This document shows positions 59,608 through 64,000 of a stretch of 64,000 bases of DNA, in pieces. Below the pieces are notes generated by a model, which was given only the letters and a program-made list of their open reading frames with translations, was not told the DNA's origin and ran no database searches. The stretch covers positions 5,704,001-5,768,000 of the forward strand of contig NZ_CP092423.2 of NCBI RefSeq assembly GCF_022374895.2, given 5' to 3'. The position numbers and the translations under genes were made by a program. Origin of the DNA: Mycobacterium lentiflavum (lineage in GTDB: Bacteria; Actinomycetota; Actinomycetes; Mycobacteriales; Mycobacteriaceae). Every line of letters begins with the position of its first letter. The first letter of the stretch is position 1.

Positions 59608-61413
59608 ATGAGTGACTACGACCCTCAATACGGGCCAGAGGCAGTGGACCGGCTGCCCTTCTCCACTCCGGAAAAGTCGCGGCGCTATCAGACCGACAAT
59701 TACACCGGCGCGGTCGGCCTGAACTGGTACCGGACCGACCCCACGCTGCAGTTCACCATGGCCTACTACCTGCGGCCCGATGAATTGGCGGTCCTAGAGC
59801 CACATTTGACCAGCATCGGCGAGCTGATGGGCGGCCCGGTTGCCCGCTGGGCCGACGAGACGGACCGCAACCCGCCACGGCTAGAGCGCTACGACCGGTG
59901 GGGACACGACGTCAGCAAGGTCGTCATGCCGGCGTCGTTCACCCAGTCCAAGCGCGCGGTGCTGGATGCTCAGCAGGCGCTGCGCACCGACGCGCGCTCC
60001 GCGAAGGTGAGCTCCGGGCTGGCGCTGTTCGCGTCCAACTATCTGCTCAACCAGGCCGACATCGGGATGGGCTGCGCGCTGGGCACCGGCGGCGGCATGG
60101 TCCAGTCGCTGGTGGCCGCCTACGCACCGGCCGATGTGGCCGAGCACGTACAAGCCAAGTTCGCCTCCGGCGAGTGGGCCGGCGAGACCGCGCAGCTGTT
60201 GACCGAACGCACCGGCGGCTCCGACCTCGGCGCGCTGGAGACCACTGCTCGACGCAGCGGTGATGCCTGGCTGCTGAACGGCTTCAAGTGGTTTGCGTCC
60301 AACTGCGCCGGCGAGGCCTTCGTGGTGATGGCCAAACCCGAGGGGGCACCCGACTCCACCCGCGGCATCGCCAACTTCCTGGTGCTGCGCACCCGCCGCG
60401 ACGGTTCGCGCAACGGTGTGCGGGTGCGGCGGTTGAAGGACAAACTCGGCACCCGCTCGGTGGCCTCGGGCGAGGTCGAGTTCGTCGACGCCGAGGCGTT
60501 TTTGTTGTCCGAGAAGCCGAGTGGTCCAGAAGGGCAAGCGGGCCCCTCCGACGGCAAGGGACTGGGCCGGATGATGGAGCTGACCAACGCCGCGCGCCTG
60601 GGCATCGCGTTGTTCGGGCTGGGTAATGCGCGCCGCGCCCTGGTCGAGTCGCTGTGCTACGCGCGGCAGCGCCACGCATTCGGCAGTGCGCTGATCGACA
60701 AGCCGCTGATGCGACGCAAACTGGCCGAGCTGATCGTCGACGTCGAGGCTGCGCAGGCAATGGTTTTCGACGGCACCGGCGCGGCCAACCATCGCCAGCC
60801 GCGCAGCGTGCGCCAGCGCATCGCGGTGCCCGTCACCAAACTCAAGGTGTGCCGGCTGGGGATCACCGCGGCCTCGGATGCGATCGAGATCCACGGCGGC
60901 AACGGCTATATCGAGACCTGGCCGGTGGCAAGGCTTTTGCGCGACGCGCAAGTGAACACGATTTGGGAGGGGCCCGACAACATCCTGTGTCTCGATGTGC
61001 GTCGCGGCATCGAGCAGACCCAAGCGCACGAGACATTGTTGGCGCGGTTGCACGACGCGGTGTCGGTCTCCGATGACGACGCGACCACCGGCCTGGTCGC
61101 CCGCCGGATTGAGGATCTCGACGCCGCGATCACGGCCTGGACCAAACTCGACCGCACCGTCGCCGAGGCGCGGCTGTACCCGCTGGCTCAATTCATGGGC
61201 GAGGTGTATGCGGGGGCGCTGTTGATCGAGCAGGCGGCCTGGGAGCGGGAGACGCGCGGCGGTGAGCGCAAGGCGCTGGTGGCCCAGCTTTACGCGCAGC
61301 GGTATCTGGCCGATCGCGGACCGCTGCGCGGTATCGACGCCGAATCCGAGTTGGCGCTGGATCGCTTCGACGAGTTGGCGGACGGGGCGCTGGTGTTGCC
61401 GAGCGTGAATTGA
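59608..61413 (+). CDS. fadE35: FadE35-like acyl-CoA dehydrogenase (AidB type)
   Basis: The 601-residue flavoprotein belongs to the AidB-like branch of acyl-CoA dehydrogenases. An extended N-terminal domain (YTGAVGLNWYRTDPTLQFTM...YDRWGHDVSKVVMPASFTQ) leads to the FAD domain. That domain has GETAQLLTERTGGSDLGALETTA, WLLNGFKWFASNCAGEAFVVM and LKDKLGTRSVASGEVEF, and the C-terminal helices include EIHGGNGYIETWPVARLLRDAQVNTIWEGPDNILCLDV. It matches Rv3797 in size and position beside accD4. The substrate is unknown; AidB relatives handle bulky or damaged substrates. The stop codon lies inside a palindromic repeat. Confidence 0.88.
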   Translation: MSDYDPQYGPEAVDRLPFSTPEKSRRYQTDNYTGAVGLNWYRTDPTLQFTMAYYLRPDELAVLEPHLTSIGELMGGPVARWADETDRNPPRLERYDRWGHDVSKVVMPASFTQSKRAVLDAQQALRTDARSAKVSSGLALFASNYLLNQADIGMGCALGTGGGMVQSLVAAYAPADVAEHVQAKFASGEWAGETAQLLTERTGGSDLGALETTARRSGDAWLLNGFKWFASNCAGEAFVVMAKPEGAPDSTRGIANFLVLRTRRDGSRNGVRVRRLKDKLGTRSVASGEVEFVDAEAFLLSEKPSGPEGQAGPSDGKGLGRMMELTNAARLGIALFGLGNARRALVESLCYARQRHAFGSALIDKPLMRRKLAELIVDVEAAQAMVFDGTGAANHRQPRSVRQRIAVPVTKLKVCRLGITAASDAIEIHGGNGYIETWPVARLLRDAQVNTIWEGPDNILCLDVRRGIEQTQAHETLLARLHDAVSVSDDDATTGLVARRIEDLDAAITAWTKLDRTVAEARLYPLAQFMGEVYAGALLIEQAAWERETRGGERKALVAQLYAQRYLADRGPLRGIDAESELALDRFDELADGALVLPSVN

Positions 61414-61456
61414 GCGACGCTGAAACGGCGTGTCGCGTCGTAAGACTCACACTCGG
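61399..61456. repeat. Palindromic repeat overlapping the fadE35 stop
   Basis: The arms CCGAGCGTGAATTGAGCGAC (from 61399) and a 22-base right arm ending ACTCACACTCGG (61435-61456) match at 16 of 22 positions in inverted orientation, around the loop TGAAACGGCGTGTC. It would form a hairpin after the stop codon and may double as a transcription terminator. It is related in style, though not in sequence, to the repeats at 957, 18501 and 27531. Confidence 0.55.
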
Positions 61457-61510
61457 CGTGGTGAACCGGCGTGGTGGACCGGCGGGCCGGTGCGGATGTG
61501 GCCGGTGTGA

Positions 61511-63091
61511 CTAGAGCGGAAGCAGGCTGTGTTTTCGACCGACGCGGAACCAGATCTGCTTGTCTCGCAACAGATGTAGCGACTTGCGGATCAGTAGCCG
61601 GGTCTGGTGCGGATCGATGACCGCATCGATGAAACCGCGCTCGGCGGCCGTCCACGGGATGGCCATGTTGAGGTTGTAGCCTTCGATGAAGTCCTTCTTG
61701 ATCTGCTGCGCCTCGGGCGTCGTCGGGTCCGGAAACCGCTTCATCAGCAGCTGGGCGGCGCCCTCGGCGCCGATCACCGCGATGCGCGCGGTGGGCCACG
61801 CGAAGTTGAAGTCGGCGGTCAGCTGCCGGGAGCCCATCACGGCATACGCACCGCCGTAGGACTTGCGGATCGTGATCGTCACCTTGGGTACGTCGGCCTC
61901 CACGACCGCCGAGAGGAACCGGCCGCCGCGCTTGATGATGCCGTTGCGCTCCTGCTCGGCACCCGGCAGGAAGCCGGGAGTATCGACGACGAAGATGAGC
62001 GGGAGCTCGAAGATGTCGCAGAACCGGATGAAACGTGTTGCCTTGTCCGAGGCTTCGTTGTCGATCGAGCCGGCCAGGAACATGGGCTGGTTGGCGATCA
62101 CGCCGACCGGGCGTCCGTCGACGCGGGCGAACCCGGTGATGATCGCGGGCCCGTGCTGCGAGGCGACTTCGAGAAAATCACCGTCGTCGAAGATCCGCAG
62201 CAGGATCTCATGCATGTCGTACGCCGCGTTGTCGGAGTCCGGAATGATCGCGTCGAGTTCCAGATCGGTCGGGGTGATCTCGGGCTCCAGCCCGGGATTG
62301 ACGATTGGCGGCTTGTCGAAGACGTTGGACGGCAGGAATGACAGGAAGTCGCGGACGTACTGAAATGCCTGCGCCTCGGTGTCGACGACGTGATGGATGT
62401 TGCCGTTGCGGGCCTGGACGTCGGCGCCACCGAGCTCGTCGAGCGTGATCTCTTCGCCGGTGACTTCCTTGATCACGTCGGGCCCGGTGACGAAGAAGTA
62501 GCCCTGGTCGCGCACCGCAACAAGGAGATCGTCCTGGATCGGCGAATAGACCGCTCCCCCAGCGCATTTGCCGAAGATGAGCGAGATCTGGGGCACCACT
62601 CCGGACAACGCCTCGTGACGGCGGCCCAGCTCGGCGTACCACGCCAGCGAGGTGACCGCGTCCTGGATACGGGCACCACCCGAGTCCTGAATTCCGATGA
62701 TCGGGCAGCCGACCATCGCGCACCACTCCATCAGCCGGGCGACCTTGCGGCCGAACATCTCGCCGACGGTGCCCTGGAAGACGGTCTGGTCATGGGAGAA
62801 CACACCGACCGGCCGCCCGTCGATCATGGCGTGGCCGGTGATGCAGCCGTCGCCGTAGAGCGCGTTGGGGTCGTTCGGGGTCTTGGCCAGCGCCCCGACC
62901 TCCAGGAAGGTGCCCGGGTCGACCAGTGCGTGGATGCGCGACCGGGCGCTGGGGATGCCCTTCGCATCGCGCTTGGCGGCGGCCTTCTCGCCGCCGGGCT
63001 CCTTGGCCAGTTCCAGGCGAGCGTTGAGCTCGGCTAGCTTCTCGGCCGTGGTGTGGACGACAGGAGCCGGCCCAGGCGCTACATCCGTCAC
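61511..63091 (-). CDS. accD4: AccD4, acyl-CoA carboxylase beta (carboxyltransferase) subunit
   Basis: The 526-residue carboxyltransferase works with AccA3, AccD5 and AccE5 to carboxylate long-chain acyl-CoA, giving the alpha-branch unit used by Pks13 in mycolic acid condensation. It carries the crotonase-type N and C halves: GIPSARSRIHALVDPGTFLEVG and MVGCPIIGIQDSGGARIQDAV, then PLIFVVDTPGFLPGAEQERNGIIKRGGRF and KSYGGAYAVMGSRQLTADFNFAWP. The GTG start overlaps the pks13 stop by one base (TAGTG), so the genes are translationally coupled. Confidence 0.95.
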   Translation of the reverse strand: MTDVAPGPAPVVHTTAEKLAELNARLELAKEPGGEKAAAKRDAKGIPSARSRIHALVDPGTFLEVGALAKTPNDPNALYGDGCITGHAMIDGRPVGVFSHDQTVFQGTVGEMFGRKVARLMEWCAMVGCPIIGIQDSGGARIQDAVTSLAWYAELGRRHEALSGVVPQISLIFGKCAGGAVYSPIQDDLLVAVRDQGYFFVTGPDVIKEVTGEEITLDELGGADVQARNGNIHHVVDTEAQAFQYVRDFLSFLPSNVFDKPPIVNPGLEPEITPTDLELDAIIPDSDNAAYDMHEILLRIFDDGDFLEVASQHGPAIITGFARVDGRPVGVIANQPMFLAGSIDNEASDKATRFIRFCDIFELPLIFVVDTPGFLPGAEQERNGIIKRGGRFLSAVVEADVPKVTITIRKSYGGAYAVMGSRQLTADFNFAWPTARIAVIGAEGAAQLLMKRFPDPTTPEAQQIKKDFIEGYNLNMAIPWTAAERGFIDAVIDPHQTRLLIRKSLHLLRDKQIWFRVGRKHSLLPL

Positions 63092-64000
63092 TACTTGCCT
63101 ACCTCACTTGTCCGGCGGTGCTCTGCCGCGACCGTGTTCAGCGCCTGGGTCATATGCGCACCGACCTTGGCGATGATCGGCTCGTCGATGGCCTGAATGT
63201 GCTCGCCACCAATCGGCACGACCTCGAGGTCGGCGACATACTCGCCCCAACCACCATCCGGCTGCCGAACGGCGTATCGCGGCTCGAACATGATCGCGTC
63301 GTCATGGTAGCGATCGGCCATATAGAGGGTCACATGCCCGTCGTAAGGCTGGATCTCGGCGGTGTCGATCGCCCGGTTGTCCAGGTACGACGTGCGCTGG
63401 TGCTCGATGATCCCGGCCGGGATCTGCACCCCGCTCTGGCTGACGGCGTCCAGCACGAACCGGATCTGACCCTCGTCGTCGAGCTCCTCGAGCTGCTCGT
63501 ACGGGATCGCCGGGATGGTGACCTGGAAGGTCTTCTCCGCGAAGCGGGCGTAGCGGTCCCAGCGCGCACGGACCTCCTCCTTGGTCTGCGGGACCTCTTC
63601 GCCGGCGCGCACCGCGTCGATCAGGCCCACCCAGGCGACGTCCTTGCCCATCTTCTTCAGTCCGATAGCGCAGGCGTAGGCCAGCACTCCGCCCAGCGAC
63701 CAGCCGGCCAGGATGTAGGGCCCGTCGCCCTGCATCTCGATCAGCTTCGGAACGTATTGCGCCGCACGCTCTTCGATCGTGCCCTCGACCCGCTCCAGCC
63801 CGTACATCGGAGTGTCCGCGGGCAACCGGTTGAGCAGCGGCTCGTAGACCACCGTCGATCCGCCGGCCGGGTGGAAGACGAAAACCGGTGGCTTGGTCGA
63901 GCCCTCGACCGGCGCCCGCAGCGTGCGGACGAACCCGTCCACCACGCCGGCCTCGAGGTACTGGCGGACCTTCTCGGCCAGCGCTTCGATGTTCTCCGAG
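63091..64000 (-). CDS. pks13: Pks13, mycolic acid-condensing polyketide synthase, C-terminal part
   Basis: Only the last 303 or so residues are in the window; the reading frame continues past the right edge. Visible is the end of the linker (SENIEALAEKVRQYLEAGVVDGF) and the thioesterase domain, which releases the condensed alpha-alkyl beta-ketoester onto trehalose. The alpha/beta-hydrolase nucleophile is the Ser of LAGWSLGGVLAYA; the other triad members are expected at the Asp of VGLIDAVRAGEE and the His of GGEHIQAIDEP. The sequence is close to M. tuberculosis Pks13. FadD32 and further mycolate genes are expected outside the window. Confidence 0.96.
   Translation of the reverse strand, partial: SENIEALAEKVRQYLEAGVVDGFVRTLRAPVEGSTKPPVFVFHPAGGSTVVYEPLLNRLPADTPMYGLERVEGTIEERAAQYVPKLIEMQGDGPYILAGWSLGGVLAYACAIGLKKMGKDVAWVGLIDAVRAGEEVPQTKEEVRARWDRYARFAEKTFQVTIPAIPYEQLEELDDEGQIRFVLDAVSQSGVQIPAGIIEHQRTSYLDNRAIDTAEIQPYDGHVTLYMADRYHDDAIMFEPRYAVRQPDGGWGEYVADLEVVPIGGEHIQAIDEPIIAKVGAHMTQALNTVAAEHRRTSEVGK

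Noticed and set aside
59881..61191. 436-residue antisense ORF over fadE35
   Set aside because: Shadow frame of a well-supported acyl-CoA dehydrogenase, with no recognisable domain and no ribosome site.

Overview
The window is high-GC chromosomal DNA from a slow-growing Mycobacterium. Gene order and protein sequences match the arabinan/galactan cell-wall region of M. tuberculosis (roughly Rv3761c to Rv3800c, compared from memory): lpqH, tcrXY, hisC2, echA21, lipE, bpa, the wzm/wzt/glfT1 galactan genes, dprE1-dprE2-aftA-embC, embA-embB, fadE35, accD4 and pks13. Two features point to the M. avium complex or a close relative. embR lies divergently beside embA, and DprE1 has Ala where M. tuberculosis has the benzothiazinone-reactive Cys387. 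No insertion sequence, transposase, prophage or CRISPR array was seen.

Layout. 1-7.8 kb: a histidine phosphatase, a methyltransferase remnant at a palindromic repeat, then a five-gene lipid-catabolic operon (phosphotransferase, SDR, acyl-CoA dehydrogenase, TetR, quinone oxidoreductase) behind a perfect palindrome, and a convergent alkyl sulfatase. 8-16.6 kb: lpqH, the TcrXY two-component system, small membrane proteins, a MarR/oxidoreductase divergent pair, a methyltransferase, another phosphotransferase and small hypotheticals. 16.6-18.5 kb: tRNA-Arg and tRNA-Ser, hisC2 and a DUF4334 gene. 18.6-23.4 kb: an accessory cluster of four minus-strand genes resembling the ESX-1 proteins EspB, EspA/EspE, EspC and EspD, divergent from a LysR regulator. 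23.4-31.5 kb: conserved metabolism, tRNA-Ser(UGA), a large GT-C-like membrane protein and the proteasome activator Bpa.

31.5-37.8 kb: the O-antigen-type ABC exporter (wzt, wzm) with glfT1, a secreted C39-like peptidase, an NfeD-like/flotillin pair, a Gre-family factor and a GtrA-family protein. 37.9-45.3 kb: dprE1, dprE2, aftA and embC, tightly packed. 45.3-48.7 kb: a block separating embC from embAB, with two paralogous small secreted proteins, an ArsR/SRPBCC/maleylpyruvate-isomerase-like operon, and embR. 48.9-55.4 kb: embA and embB. 55.4-64 kb: a glutaminase-STAS-cyclic-nucleotide-binding fusion, a secreted protein, DUF1918, membrane and FHA proteins, fadE35, accD4 and the 3' end of pks13.

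How the genes work together. DprE1/DprE2 make decaprenyl-phospho-arabinose. AftA, EmbC, EmbA and EmbB polymerise it into arabinogalactan and lipoarabinomannan. GlfT1 with Wzm/Wzt starts and exports galactan. AccD4 and Pks13 complete the mycolic acids attached to that arabinan. The esp-like cluster encodes likely type VII secretion substrates and a stabilising partner, but no secretion machinery, so it would depend on an apparatus elsewhere in the genome. It is the least expected content here. Comparisons with named M. tuberculosis proteins are from memory, not from a search.
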